Source: Nocardia sp. CDC159 (lineage in GTDB: Bacteria > Actinomycetota > Actinomycetes > Mycobacteriales > Mycobacteriaceae). Taken from it: DNA of 64,000 nucleotides. Made by a program: the position numbers and the translations under genes. Shown here piece after piece: positions 1 to 8,697 of the stretch (the stretch's first letter is position 1; every line of letters starts with the position of its first letter). The stretch spans positions 248,001 through 312,000 of the forward strand of contig NZ_JAMRXH010000005.1 in assembly GCF_023740735.1 (NCBI RefSeq). The letters are read 5' to 3'. Under the pieces are notes generated by a model. The model saw only the letters and a program-made list of their open reading frames with translations, was not told the origin of the DNA and did not search any database.

Positions 1-717
1 CGCGACGGGCACGGCTTCGCGATCGTCACCGACAGCAACATCCTCGTCGGCCACGGCATGGACGCGGAAACGGTGATCGCCGAGTTCGTCCGTGTCCGGA
101 ACGATTTCCCAGACGGTCCCGCGTTGTTTCATTCTCGCCTGGCCACGCACGGCGCCATCAGTATCAGCAACTGCCACCCGTTTCACTTGGGCCGCGACCA
201 GCGGACCGTGCTGGCCCACAACGGTGTCCTGCCCCGGCGGGTGCAGCCCCGCGGGCGTGACCTCCGCTCGGACACTCGGATCGCCGCGGAGGAATACCTC
301 CCCGCTCGTCCGTTCGGGTCCCTCGACACCGCGCGGGGGCGGCGCAGGCTCGAATCCTGGCTCGGTGCCAGCAAACTGATCCTTACCACCAATCCCGAGT
401 ACGCGGCGCAGGGCTACATCTTCAACGAGCACGCCGGGATGTGGCACGGCGGCATCTGGTACTCCAACGCCAGCTACCTACCCGGGCACCAGGCGAGCTG
501 GGTGTGGATGCACACCTGCGGACGCTGCCACACCGTCGACTTCGCCCGCCTCGGCCGCTACTGCGGGATCTGCGGCTGGTGCTTCTGGTGCACCAACCCC
601 CACCCCGACTGCGACTGCACCCCCTCACCCCAGGTGACCGCAACGGTCACCTCGATCTCCCCGCCCCACCGCCGCGGCCACCAGCTGGCTTTCTTGCCGA
701 CCGCGGGAGATCCCTGA
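1..717 (+). CDS. Class II glutamine amidotransferase-like protein (5' partial)
   Basis: The reading frame is open from base 1, so the true start and the catalytic N-terminal Cys lie outside the window. What remains carries the class II (Ntn-hydrolase) amidotransferase hallmarks FHSRLATHG, LAHNGVLP and SDTRIAAEEYLP, which line the glutamine-binding site in that family. The C-terminal third is Cys-rich (CGRCH, CGICGWCFWC, CDC) and probably binds zinc. It is a clear paralogue of the protein at 2029-2784, and the amidoligase-family gene at 824-2041 sits between the two. The family hydrolyses glutamine to supply ammonia to a partner enzyme; pairing with the amidoligase is inferred from context. 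Glutaminase activity itself cannot be judged without the N-terminus. Confidence 0.82.
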   Translation, partial: RDGHGFAIVTDSNILVGHGMDAETVIAEFVRVRNDFPDGPALFHSRLATHGAISISNCHPFHLGRDQRTVLAHNGVLPRRVQPRGRDLRSDTRIAAEEYLPARPFGSLDTARGRRRLESWLGASKLILTTNPEYAAQGYIFNEHAGMWHGGIWYSNASYLPGHQASWVWMHTCGRCHTVDFARLGRYCGICGWCFWCTNPHPDCDCTPSPQVTATVTSISPPHRRGHQLAFLPTAGDP

Positions 718-742
718 CCGGCCACGCCAACCCACCCGGTGC

Positions 743-777
743 CCCGCCGGGCTCGTTTCCCGTGCGAGCCCGGCGGG
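743..777 (+). terminator. Perfect 13-bp stem hairpin after the first amidotransferase
   Basis: CCCGCCGGGCTCG at 743-755 is perfectly complementary to 765-777, with a 9-nt loop. It lies 25 bases after the stop of the upstream gene and about 45 bases before the amidoligase start. There is no U-tract, so termination is inferred from position and stem strength only. Confidence 0.5.
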
Positions 778-823
778 CGCCGTCGCATGTCCGCAATCCC
801 ACTGTCCTGGAAGGCGATCCCTC

Positions 824-2041
824 ATGCCCGTCGCATCCGCTACGCTTCGCTGCGCGGCGTGCTCCAGCGCGTTGCTGCTCGATGATCCCCCGGCCGCCGG
901 CGATCCACTCTGCCCCGCCTGCGCCGAATGGCCGCCCTGTGATCAATGCGAGCTACCCGCCACCAACCCGCACCGCACCGTCGATGACGCCGACCTGTGC
1001 GCCGACTGCGCCCGCGACTGGACGCAGTGCCGCGAATGCCGCCTCTACACCAACCTGGAACACGACACCGCTGAAGGCAACGCCCTGTGCGACGGCTGCG
1101 CACGCGATTGCGACACCTGCGCCGACTGCCTGCGCTACACCCGTGACTACCTCCGGCTCGACAACGATCTGATCGTCTGCGACGACTGCTCCGACGGCTA
1201 CAGCGCATGCCGCGACTGCTACATCCTGGTCAGCTCCTCCTCCGACAGCTACTGCCTCGACTGCACCTACAACCACACGCACTGGCGCGTCCACGATTAC
1301 AGCTACAAACCCACCCCCGTCTTCCACGGACGCGGACCACTGTTTCTCGGCCTCGAACTCGAGATCCGCACTCCCGCCGAGGAATACGACCGCTGCGTCG
1401 ACCTGGCGGCCGACACTGTCGACGGCTTGGCGTATTTGAAAGACGACGGGTCGATCGGTTCCGGGTGTGGGTTCGAGCTGGTCACCCACCCGATGAGCTA
1501 CCAGTGGGCGATCGAACGTTTCCCGTGGGAGCTGTTGCCGGAGCTGGCATCTCAGGGCGCCTACGTCGACGACGAGGTCGGCATACACGTCCACGTGTCC
1601 CGGGCGGCGTTCGCCAGCCGGGCGCACGTGTATCGGTGGCTGAAGTTCGTCTACCGCAACCAATCCGCCGCCACCCGCCTCGCGCGCCGCTCGTCGGATG
1701 AATGGGCCAGCTTCACATCCGACGCCCGTGCCGGCATCGGCGACTACGCGAAAGGCCACCACAGCCGCGGTCTGGCGGGCCTGGGCCGGTTCCAGGCGAT
1801 CAACACCTTGCCCGACGACACCTTCGAAGTCCGGATCTTCGCCAGCTCACTACTGCCCCAGCAGGTGCAGGCCGCACTCGCGTTCGTCGCCGCGTCGGTC
1901 GACTACACCCGCACCCTCACCGTCTCCGGCATCGCCCGCCACCGCGGGTGGGAATGGACCGCGTTCGTGACCTGGCTGCGCTCTCGCCCCAAATTCTTGC
2001 CGCTGCTGGCCGAACTGGAGGACCTCGCATGTGCATCCTGA
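824..2041 (+). CDS. Amidoligase-family (COOH-NH2 ligase) protein with N-terminal Cys-rich zinc region
   Basis: 405 aa. Residues 1 to about 150 hold a dense series of CxxC pairs (CAAC, CPAC, CDQC, CADC, CREC, CDGC, CADC, CDDC, CRDC, CLDC), resembling tandem zinc ribbons. From about residue 165 the protein matches the glutamine-synthetase-like amidoligase pattern: FLGLELEI, then DDGSIGSG, a GIHVHVSR metal-site motif, and RFQAINTLPDDTFEVRIF near the end. Published analysis of amidoligases describes frequent partnership with class II glutamine amidotransferases, which is exactly the arrangement here, so ammonia transfer to a carboxylate on a peptide or protein is the likely reaction. The substrate is unknown. 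Its stop overlaps the start of the next amidotransferase by 13 bases, suggesting translational coupling. Confidence 0.7.
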   Translation: MPVASATLRCAACSSALLLDDPPAAGDPLCPACAEWPPCDQCELPATNPHRTVDDADLCADCARDWTQCRECRLYTNLEHDTAEGNALCDGCARDCDTCADCLRYTRDYLRLDNDLIVCDDCSDGYSACRDCYILVSSSSDSYCLDCTYNHTHWRVHDYSYKPTPVFHGRGPLFLGLELEIRTPAEEYDRCVDLAADTVDGLAYLKDDGSIGSGCGFELVTHPMSYQWAIERFPWELLPELASQGAYVDDEVGIHVHVSRAAFASRAHVYRWLKFVYRNQSAATRLARRSSDEWASFTSDARAGIGDYAKGHHSRGLAGLGRFQAINTLPDDTFEVRIFASSLLPQQVQAALAFVAASVDYTRTLTVSGIARHRGWEWTAFVTWLRSRPKFLPLLAELEDLACAS

Positions 2042-2784
2042 CTTTCTTCAAACCCGGCGTCCCCGTCGACGTTGACGCGCTCGCCGCCGGCGCCGTCGCC
2101 AATCCGCACGGCCACGGTTATGCCGTGGTGGCCGAGGACCACATTCGCACCGGGCACGACCTCGACCCTGCACAGGTCATCACCGAATTCACCGACCTGC
2201 GCGCGAAATACCCGCACACCCCGGCGCTGTTCCACTCCCGGTGGGCCACCCACGGCCAGATCACCATCGACAACTGCCACCCCTTCGCCGTTGGCGGCGA
2301 CGAGCGGACCGTGCTCGCGCACAACGGGATCCTGCCAGCCCTCGTGCAACCGCGGCCCGGCGATCTGCGATCCGATACCCGCATCGCCGCCGAGGACTTC
2401 CTCCCCGCGCAACCGTTCGGGCCCCCAGATTCTTGGGTCGGCCGCAGCGGCCTCGAACAGTGGCTGCGCAGCGACAAGATGGTGCTACTGACCGTCGATC
2501 CCGCCTACCGTCACCGCGCCTACGTGTTCAACGAACACCGCGGTCACTACAGCGACACCGGGGTCTGGTACTCCAACACCAGCTACCAATCCCTGCTCTA
2601 CCGCCACCCCGACGACGACGGCTACTGCTACGGGTGCGGGGAATATGATCCGGAACTCTTCGGCCCGCACTGCAGCTACTGCGGCTTCTGCGCCGAATGC
2701 TTCCACACCTTCCCCCACTGCGAATGCCCCGCCGCACCCGGCGTCGAACGCTACGCCGATCTCGAGGAATACCTTGCCGCCTGA
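2029..2784 (+). CDS. Class II glutamine amidotransferase-like protein
   Basis: 251 aa, beginning MCILTF, so Cys2 is the predicted N-terminal nucleophile after Met removal. The motifs FHSRWATHG, NCHPF, LAHNGILP and SDTRIAAEDFLP occupy the usual class II positions. The C-terminal 60 residues contain CYGCG, CSYCGFCAEC and CEC, a probable zinc-binding tail that normal GATase II domains lack. The ATG at 2029 is chosen because it places Cys at position 2 and overlaps the amidoligase stop by 13 bases. It is a paralogue of the gene at 1-717. It probably supplies ammonia to the amidoligase; a role as a peptidase-like Ntn hydrolase is the alternative. Confidence 0.82.
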   Translation: MCILTFFKPGVPVDVDALAAGAVANPHGHGYAVVAEDHIRTGHDLDPAQVITEFTDLRAKYPHTPALFHSRWATHGQITIDNCHPFAVGGDERTVLAHNGILPALVQPRPGDLRSDTRIAAEDFLPAQPFGPPDSWVGRSGLEQWLRSDKMVLLTVDPAYRHRAYVFNEHRGHYSDTGVWYSNTSYQSLLYRHPDDDGYCYGCGEYDPELFGPHCSYCGFCAECFHTFPHCECPAAPGVERYADLEEYLAA

Positions 2785-2871
2785 ATCCCGCAGGCGCCCT
2801 CCCCCCAGCCGGATCGGCACCCCGGGATGTGCGCATTGGCACGCGATTCCCATTCTCCCCCTGGAGGTTCG

Positions 2872-3108
2872 ATGTTCACCGCTCAACAGGCTCTGCTGCG
2901 GGCCGTCACCGACTACGTCGATCACTGTCGCCGGGTTCTCGACTTCACCACCGCCGTCACCGGTCACCTCGGCGGCGACATCCATGCCACCGCAACCGAT
3001 CTCGCCGCCACCACCCGGCAGCTGGAAAACACGTTGCTCATCGAGCGTGCCGCCGTCGCTGCCGCCCTCGACAACCCCCGCACCACCAGTGGCGCACATG
3101 CCCGCTGA
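2872..3108 (+). CDS. Small helical protein of unknown function
   Basis: 78 aa with a good ribosome-binding site (GGAGG at 2862-2866) before the ATG. The sequence is mostly predicted helix, with Ala, Thr and acidic residues and no Cys or membrane segment. Its 3' end overlaps the next gene by 11 bases. I do not recognise a family. Its place in the amidotransferase/amidoligase gene string suggests an accessory role, but this is inference only. Confidence 0.55.
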   Translation: MFTAQQALLRAVTDYVDHCRRVLDFTTAVTGHLGGDIHATATDLAATTRQLENTLLIERAAVAAALDNPRTTSGAHAR

Positions 3109-3604
3109 CCCCACCCCCTACACCGTCCGGATGCGCCCCGACCAAACCCTCGCTGGTGTCCTGCCCGCCCCGGGCCTGGATACCTCGATGGTGGTGATCG
3201 GCTACCGTGCCGTATTCGCGACCGTCCCAGCACCGGGCACACCGGTGGCCGGGTTCGATGCCATCGACACCGCCGCCGTAGTTTCCAGCACGGCGGCGCC
3301 GGTTGTTCTCGTCGCGGTCGAGCACGCCACCCCAGTCGTGACCATCGACTCCGGTGGCGAACGCCAGATCCGTTGGGAACACGACGCATTCGGCATCCAT
3401 GGTGGACCACCCATCAGCTGGCGGCTGCTTCCTGTCCACCCCGGCCCAGACGGCCGCTTCCACATCGCCGCCGGCCGCTGGACGGCCAGCGGCTACCACG
3501 CCCTGCTCACGCGGTCCCTCGCCCGCCACGCCCCCACCGCGCCTGCGGCCGTCGCGGTCCACGACCTCGACCTCACCACCGGTGCCCGGCGCCGGTGGCC
3601 GTGA
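3098..3604 (+). CDS. Hypothetical protein
   Basis: 168 aa, ATG at 3098 inside the preceding gene, so probably coupled to it. The body is beta-rich (many Val/Ala-Thr alternations) and ends in a basic GARRRWP tail. No catalytic motif, signal peptide or membrane segment is visible. I do not recognise a family. Codon use and overlap with the gene before it support it being real. Confidence 0.5.
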   Translation: MPADPTPYTVRMRPDQTLAGVLPAPGLDTSMVVIGYRAVFATVPAPGTPVAGFDAIDTAAVVSSTAAPVVLVAVEHATPVVTIDSGGERQIRWEHDAFGIHGGPPISWRLLPVHPGPDGRFHIAAGRWTASGYHALLTRSLARHAPTAPAAVAVHDLDLTTGARRRWP

Positions 3605-3734
3605 CCGCGATCCGGCCGCGCGACGCGATGGATTCAATCGCTTGCACGGTCCGGTCACTCCCGTGGATCGCCGCACCCTGTGGGTCAGCACCCGCCTCCC
3701 GTATGTAACACAGCGAATCGAGGATATCTGCGTC

Positions 3735-4418
3735 ATGGAATCTGTTCCGCGGAAACCGTATTCGACGCGAGCGCCGATTGTGGCGCGCCTGCACCGTCTC
3801 CCGACGGCGCAGGGGTTGACCGTGCCCTTCATCACCCGTTGTCACCGCGGACAGCGGATCCCGATCTGGGGCTCGATCGACCCGGGCCGCATGCGCGTGG
3901 TGTGGCAGCTCGCGCTGTGTCAGGTATGCGCCGAACCGTTCGATCACCGGGTCGTGGTCATGGTGCGGCCGGGTGACTGGCTGCGTCGCATCGGCCCCGA
4001 AGCTGGGCTCCACCCCGAGTGCGCCGCCTACTCGATCCGCGCCTGTCCCATGCTGGCTTCTCGCATGGCCCACTACCGATCCACGCCGGCCTTGGCGCGG
4101 GTCGTCCCCTGCGGCGACCCGTTGTGCCTACCGTGTCGGTGGGCATCGCACGCCGCCGTCGCCGAATCCGACGACCGGACCGGCAAACCAGCCGACGCCT
4201 GGTACGCGGTGTGGCTCGCCGCCAGCGACTACACCGTCATCGATCGTCCCGGCGACGAGCACACCCCGGCACTGACCGGGGTCCAGCTTGCTGGCGTGCG
4301 CCCGTTGGCCATCCGCAAGGTCCGCGATGCCGCACCCGGTGCCGAGCACGCCGACAGACCGAATGCCCTCGATGTGGCCGCTGCCGCGCTCGCGTTCGAC
4401 CGAATCCTCAACCGGTAG
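3735..4418 (+). CDS. Cys-containing element protein, unknown function
   Basis: 227 aa from the ATG at 3735. It contains RCHRGQRIPIWGS near residue 35, then CQVC, HPEC and CGDPLCLPC, a likely structural zinc site. The end is helical (DVAAAALAFDRILNR). Proteins with a basic aromatic N-terminus and scattered CxxC pairs are common on actinobacterial plasmids and phages, but I cannot assign a function. It is separated by 130 bases from the gene before it and is the last intact gene before the ISL3 element. Confidence 0.55.
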   Translation: MESVPRKPYSTRAPIVARLHRLPTAQGLTVPFITRCHRGQRIPIWGSIDPGRMRVVWQLALCQVCAEPFDHRVVVMVRPGDWLRRIGPEAGLHPECAAYSIRACPMLASRMAHYRSTPALARVVPCGDPLCLPCRWASHAAVAESDDRTGKPADAWYAVWLAASDYTVIDRPGDEHTPALTGVQLAGVRPLAIRKVRDAAPGAEHADRPNALDVAAAALAFDRILNR

Positions 4419-4769
4419 CGCCGATCCCGTGATATCGCCCCGAGCGGTGGTTGGCATAGATGTCTCGCTCGCAGTGGTGATGGTGTCGCCCCCGCTGTCG
4501 GCGGCCCGTTGTCTATCCCGGATCTCGGGGCTCAGGAAGAGATTCGCGGAGGACAAGTCGCTCGGTGGCCGCCGTATCGGCGTGCGTGACGCGCAGGCCG
4601 TCCTCGCCCGGATCGTGGTCGAGATCCGGGGGTCGAGATCTCCCGCCGCAGCAACAGCATCCGGACCGCCGACCTACTCGTGCGCGCCGCCGCGATCGGC
4701 GGACCACATGTCAAGTCCGGCTGAACCCTGGTTCAGGCACAAATTTGGTGATTCGTTCGGTTGAGCTGC
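4419..4769. other. Non-coding or decayed stretch before the ISL3 element
   Basis: No intact gene is convincing. A plus-strand fragment around 4540-4630 reads AEDKSLGGRRIGVRDAQAVL, and in another frame around 4632-4725 the translation ends IGGPHVKSG then stop. This is the look of one short coding sequence broken by a frameshift. The ISL3 left end probably lies between about 4725 and 4769. Confidence 0.3.
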
Positions 4770-6410
4770 TCAGTTGCTCAAAAGGATTCGTTTCCTTAGG
4801 AGGTCTGGTTTTGCTCGCCCGAACATTTGGCGCTTGATCATCTTGATGCGGTTGACGTGCCCCTCGACCGGTCCGCTGCTCCAGTGGAGCGTCAGTCCGG
4901 CGGTGACGGCATCGAAGTCACGGCGCAGGCCACGGACGAACGAGTGCAGAGCGGGCAGGTCGTCGGTGTCGACGGCCGTCATCCATTGCTCCAGCTCACG
5001 ACCGCGAAGGTGCCCCATCATCGTCGCGAAGGCGCGGACGTGACCTGCTAGGGCGGTGAGTTCAGCGCTGGTGGCGAGGATCGCGTCAAGCCGCTGCCGA
5101 TCGTCGGGGTCGAGGCGGGTCGGGTCGTTCATGATCCAGCTGACGACGCGGCGGACCGATGGCGGCTTGCGGTCTGGGCGGGGAATGAGGCTCGCGGCGC
5201 GGAGGGGATGCAGGTAGTGGAGGAGGATCTTCGGGCCGCCGCGGTAGCCGAGGTCCTGGATTTCACGGAACAGTTGAGCTGCGTTGGTGCAGCCCTCATT
5301 CCACCGCTGGTGCAGGTAGGGTTTGAACTTCTCCAGCAGGCTGGGGCGTCGCCCGGTCCCGTTGTTGACCAGTAACTCCTCGACGCTGGTCGCCCGGGCG
5401 AAACGCCGCACGGTTCCTCGGGCAAGACCGAGTTGGGTGCCGATGGCGCGAAGGCTCACTCCCTCGGCGAGCAGCCCATGGACTGCGGCGTAGCGTTCGC
5501 GGGTCCGGACAGCCCATTTGTCCGTCCGATTCGTTGGTGACCGGATTACCTCGGCAGCCGCCGAAGTTTCCTGCTGGCCCATAATCGCCGGTTCGGTATC
5601 GGACTTTGCGGTCGCGGCGCCAAAGCTGGCTCGATGCCGGGCCACGACGCGTTCGACGGCTTCGCCGAGGTTGTGCCAGAGGTGCCATCGGTCCGCGACT
5701 TGCAGAGCATTCGGTGCTCCGGCCGCGATGCCGTCGGCATAGGCACCAGCGCGGTCCCGGCATACGATCTCGACTCCGGCATGGGCACGTAGCCAGGCAG
5801 CAAGGGTGTCGGCGGTGCGGTCGGCGAGCACGTCGACCGGCCGCCGGGTCTCGATGTCGATCAGGACCGTGCCGTAGTGGTGTCCGCGGCGCAACGCGAA
5901 GTCGTCGACGCCGAGTACGCGAGGTGTCGGCTGGTCCGGATCCGGCAGCGCCCGGATCTGTCGCAGCAACGTCATCCGGCTGACTGTGGCTGCCAGATGC
6001 CGTGTCAGCCTGGCACCGGGACGACCGCCCAATGCCAGCGCGACCGCATATAGAAGGCGTTGCAGGACCGTCGTGCGCCGGGCATGCCGCGCTGCCAGGC
6101 CCGGGACCTGCTCAGCGAAAGTCCTTCTGCCGCAGTTGGGGTTGTCGCAGAACAACCGCCGCACCGTCAACCGAATCAAGACCTCTCGGCCGGTGATCGC
6201 GGTGTCGGCTAATCGCCGCTGGTAGCGACTGTGGACTCGACGCGACAACATTCCGCAGCCTGGGCATGCGACTGGTCCGCCACAAGTGCTCGCGTCGAGC
6301 CGAACCCGCAGTCCTGTCGAGTCCATCCCGTCGACCTTCACCCCATCCAGATGCGGGAACAGGACCGTCAGCGGTCCAAGATCAGAACACCAGCAACATG
6401 ATCGATCATC
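4730..6410 (-). mobile_element. ISL3-type insertion sequence (ends approximate)
   Basis: The extent is set by the intact ISL3 transposase and by flanking sequence: decayed coding DNA on the left and the 3' end of a GNAT gene on the right. I could not recognise the terminal inverted repeats or a target duplication by eye, so both ends are approximate. The insertion may have replaced the last few codons of the GNAT gene. Confidence 0.5.
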
Positions 6411-6443
6411 AAGCGCCCGTTCGCATCCCAGTACCAGAGTCAA
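4770..6443 (-). CDS. ISL3-family transposase
   Basis: Up to 557 aa. An N-terminal zinc-finger region (CPGCG, then CDNPNCGRRTF) is followed by the DDE transposase domain. Likely catalytic residues are Asp in RVLGVDDFALRRG, Asp in EIVCRDRAGAYADG, and Glu in GPVEGHVNRIKMIKRQMFGR near the C-terminus. Between the second Asp and the Glu sits a helical insertion with an HTH-like segment (SLRAIGTQLGLARGTVRRFA). The TTG at 6443 overlaps the GNAT gene and is doubtful; a start in 6326-6380 (GTG or ATG) is more likely. The ORF looks intact, so the element may still be active. Confidence 0.88.
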   Translation of the reverse strand: MTLVLGCERALDDRSCCWCSDLGPLTVLFPHLDGVKVDGMDSTGLRVRLDASTCGGPVACPGCGMLSRRVHSRYQRRLADTAITGREVLIRLTVRRLFCDNPNCGRRTFAEQVPGLAARHARRTTVLQRLLYAVALALGGRPGARLTRHLAATVSRMTLLRQIRALPDPDQPTPRVLGVDDFALRRGHHYGTVLIDIETRRPVDVLADRTADTLAAWLRAHAGVEIVCRDRAGAYADGIAAGAPNALQVADRWHLWHNLGEAVERVVARHRASFGAATAKSDTEPAIMGQQETSAAAEVIRSPTNRTDKWAVRTRERYAAVHGLLAEGVSLRAIGTQLGLARGTVRRFARATSVEELLVNNGTGRRPSLLEKFKPYLHQRWNEGCTNAAQLFREIQDLGYRGGPKILLHYLHPLRAASLIPRPDRKPPSVRRVVSWIMNDPTRLDPDDRQRLDAILATSAELTALAGHVRAFATMMGHLRGRELEQWMTAVDTDDLPALHSFVRGLRRDFDAVTAGLTLHWSSGPVEGHVNRIKMIKRQMFGRAKPDLLRKRILLSN

Positions 6444-6867
6444 TCAATCGGTACATGCCGATCGAAGCCGGCGCCGTATCGGTGAAGCCAAATTTGCGGT
6501 ACAGATGATGCGCGTCGCCATCAGCGATCAGGGAGACGTAGGCCGAGGCGGGGGCTCGACGGTCGAGCTCGTCGGCGAGTGCCTGCATGATGCGCTTCCC
6601 CAACCCTTTGCCCTGATGTTCGGGGAGCACGCAGATATCGACGACCTGGAAGAAGCAGCCACCGTCACCGACGATGCGTCCCATGCCGACGGGCGCGCCG
6701 CTGTGCAGCACGATGATGCCGTGCCAGGTGTTGGGCAAGCCAAGCTGCGCGGCCTCGATGGACTTGGCGCTGAGTCCGCATGCAGTGCGCAAATACTGGT
6801 AATCCGCAACGGCCGGGACGCCTGGAGTGAGCTCAAAACCATCCTCCACCAAGGGTTCTTCTGACAT
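6409..6867 (-). CDS. GNAT-family N-acetyltransferase
   Basis: 152 aa. The acetyl-CoA-binding motif is clear in VLPEHQGKGLGKRIMQAL (the Q/RxxGxG/A signature is QGKGLG), preceded by VGMGRIVGDGG and followed by LYRKFGFTDTAP, the usual C-terminal strand. The start ATG at 6867 gives a family-typical length. The final residues after MYRLI may derive from the adjacent ISL3 element. The acceptor substrate cannot be predicted; small-molecule or antibiotic acetylation is possible. Confidence 0.8.
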   Translation of the reverse strand: MSEEPLVEDGFELTPGVPAVADYQYLRTACGLSAKSIEAAQLGLPNTWHGIIVLHSGAPVGMGRIVGDGGCFFQVVDICVLPEHQGKGLGKRIMQALADELDRRAPASAYVSLIADGDAHHLYRKFGFTDTAPASIGMYRLIDSGTGMRTGA

Positions 6868-7139
6868 GAGACGCAGTATGAACCGAGGGTCTGACAGATG
6901 TGATGTCGCGGAGCACGCAGCGCGCTACCCGACCGACCGTAATCAATCCGCCGAGCACATCACGCAAAATGTGCCTGAACCTGAACCTTGACACATCTGG
7001 TCCGGTTCAGTCGTGACCCACCCGGTGCCGAACGCGCGGTAATGCCGATGTGCGGTCGGAGGATTCGGTCTTCGCGGGGTTCAGCAGTGTGATGGTGTGA
7101 GACGGGTGATCGGAGGCCACGTTTGTCTAAGGTGCGGAT

Positions 7140-7769
7140 GTGGATGCATCCGAGATGCGGTGCCCGTGTGGGTGTGGACTGTTTATGCCGAGCGGGGTGG
7201 CCCAGCGGGAGCGTGGCGTGCGTGGCGATGCCGCGGATGTATGCGCGGGGCGGGCGTCGGGAACGCTCGGCTCGATCGTGCTGCTCTCCGGAGCGGTCGG
7301 TGCTGGCAAGTCGACCGTCGCACGGATCGTCGCCAAGCAGTTCGACCGTGGTGTCCACCTGGATCTGGACGTGGTCCTGCACCATTTCGTGGTGAGTGGG
7401 TTGGATGCAGGGGACCCGTCGCAGATCCGGCTCGGCCTGCGTAATGCCGCCGCGATGGCCGTGAATTTCCATGATGCCGGGTTCGCCGTGATTATGGAGG
7501 GGGCCGTGCCGGACCGGGCCAGCGTCGCTCTGCTGCGGGAGGCGCTAGCGCCACGGTCGCTGACTGTGGTGGTGCTGGCCCCACCTGTTGAGGTCAGTGT
7601 CGAGCGGGATCGCGTGCGCGGCGGTAAGAGTGTCGCGCACCTGTACGGCCACCTGGACGCGCAGATACGCTGGGAACTCGCCGAGGAGGGTTTCTGGCTC
7701 GATACCGCTGACTTGACGCCGAGTGAAACAGCGGAGCGGGTCGCACGATTGATCAGCCCGCAGCCTTAG
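7140..7769 (+). CDS. P-loop kinase-like protein
   Basis: Up to 209 aa. The Walker A motif is GAVGAGKSTVA at about residues 50-60, followed by HLDLDVVLHHF. The fold matches small nucleotide or sugar kinases (AAA_33-like), with a lid-type arginine-rich segment ERDRVRGGKSVAHLYG and a C-terminal helix. The GTG start at 7140 has an upstream AAGG, but an ATG at 7185 is equally possible; the first 40 residues are not part of the kinase fold. The phosphoryl acceptor is unknown. Confidence 0.6.
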   Translation: MDASEMRCPCGCGLFMPSGVAQRERGVRGDAADVCAGRASGTLGSIVLLSGAVGAGKSTVARIVAKQFDRGVHLDLDVVLHHFVVSGLDAGDPSQIRLGLRNAAAMAVNFHDAGFAVIMEGAVPDRASVALLREALAPRSLTVVVLAPPVEVSVERDRVRGGKSVAHLYGHLDAQIRWELAEEGFWLDTADLTPSETAERVARLISPQP

Positions 7770-7929
7770 GTTTGCCCGACTGCTCCCATGGCAGGGACGG
7801 AGACCCGTAACTGATGAAACTATCCAGGGCAGAGCGACGAACATCCGCTCATGCCGCTGGTAGGGCGATTGTCAATCGGCCAGATTGGTTGGTGGACAAG
7901 CCTTCCTAACCCTCGGTTGCCGATTTTGA

Positions 7930-8230
7930 TCATGATCCGTTGCCGGTCAGATCCTGGCTCATGAAGATCGCGATGTCCCCCTCGGCGGGCGTCCCTCGAT
8001 ACAGCGATGTGTCGAACCCGCAGAAGGTGCATCCCATACGGCGGTAGACGCGGATGGCTCGCGCGTGGATGTCGGCGGCTTCCAGCCACGACGTCCGGGC
8101 ACCCAGTTCGCACCCATGTTCGAGGCGAGGTCGACCAGCCTACGGCAGCGCCTGGCGCGGGTGAGGGCAATTGCCGAGGCGGCGATACGAGCGGCTGCGC
8201 AGACGAAGGACAATCCGGCGGATCTGATCA
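7930..8230 (-). pseudogene. Decayed GNAT acetyltransferase
   Basis: On the minus strand, 8104 to 7930 reads SWLEAADIHARAIRVYRRMG, then CGFDTSLYRGTPAEGDIAIF and a stop. This is a good match to the C-terminal half of GNAT enzymes (neighbour-loop plus YRRMGF). Upstream the frame changes: 8230-8110 in another frame reads RRLVDLASNMGANWVPG. At least one frameshift therefore separates the two halves and no N-terminal half is found. I regard it as a relic. Confidence 0.5.
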
Positions 8231-8697
8231 ATGTCGCTGGAGGAGCTGGCCCGGCAATGACCTGGAGCCGCTACGGCACCACTCCTCGGTTCGGTCACCC
8301 ACCGGTTGGAAACCATCGACAACCCGCGACAGTTGATTACGAGATCTCACCAGTCTGGAACCCCTATTCGACCTTCCATCAGCGAGAATGGTTGCAGCGC
8401 AGGGGATTACGCGCGGCACAAGTCGTTCCAACTGGTTGCATCGACTTCTGGCCGTGCAGTAGAGTCACCGGTGTCAGGGATTGGGAGACGGATGGGGGGC
8501 TAATACAACAGGCCTAGGTCCCTGAAGTCGTGGCTGCGTGGACATCATCGGACCATGTTTTCCGAGATGTTATTCGCGCTGCCTTGCTGCTATTCCATCG
8601 ACTCGACCATAAGGTAGGCCGCTACGCGGGCGGCCAATGGGAAATAGTTTTCCACTCTCTGCTGGCAACGCAAATCTCAGAAGGGTTTGATCGAAAA
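8231..8697. other. Stretch without a recognised gene upstream of the bacteriocin
   Basis: ORFs on both strands lack family features, good ribosome-binding sites or consistent codon use. The 3' part (8520-8697) is lower in G+C and presumably holds the promoter of the lactococcin-like gene. I could not pick out a confident -35/-10 pair. Confidence 0.4.

Noticed and set aside
8065-8517. Plus-strand ORF of 150 aa
   Set aside because: It lies antisense to the GNAT relic, has no family features and its composition resembles reverse-strand translation.
8530-8697. Upstream extension of the bacteriocin precursor
   Set aside because: It would bury the signal peptide in the interior; the ATG at 8698 gives a standard secreted precursor.
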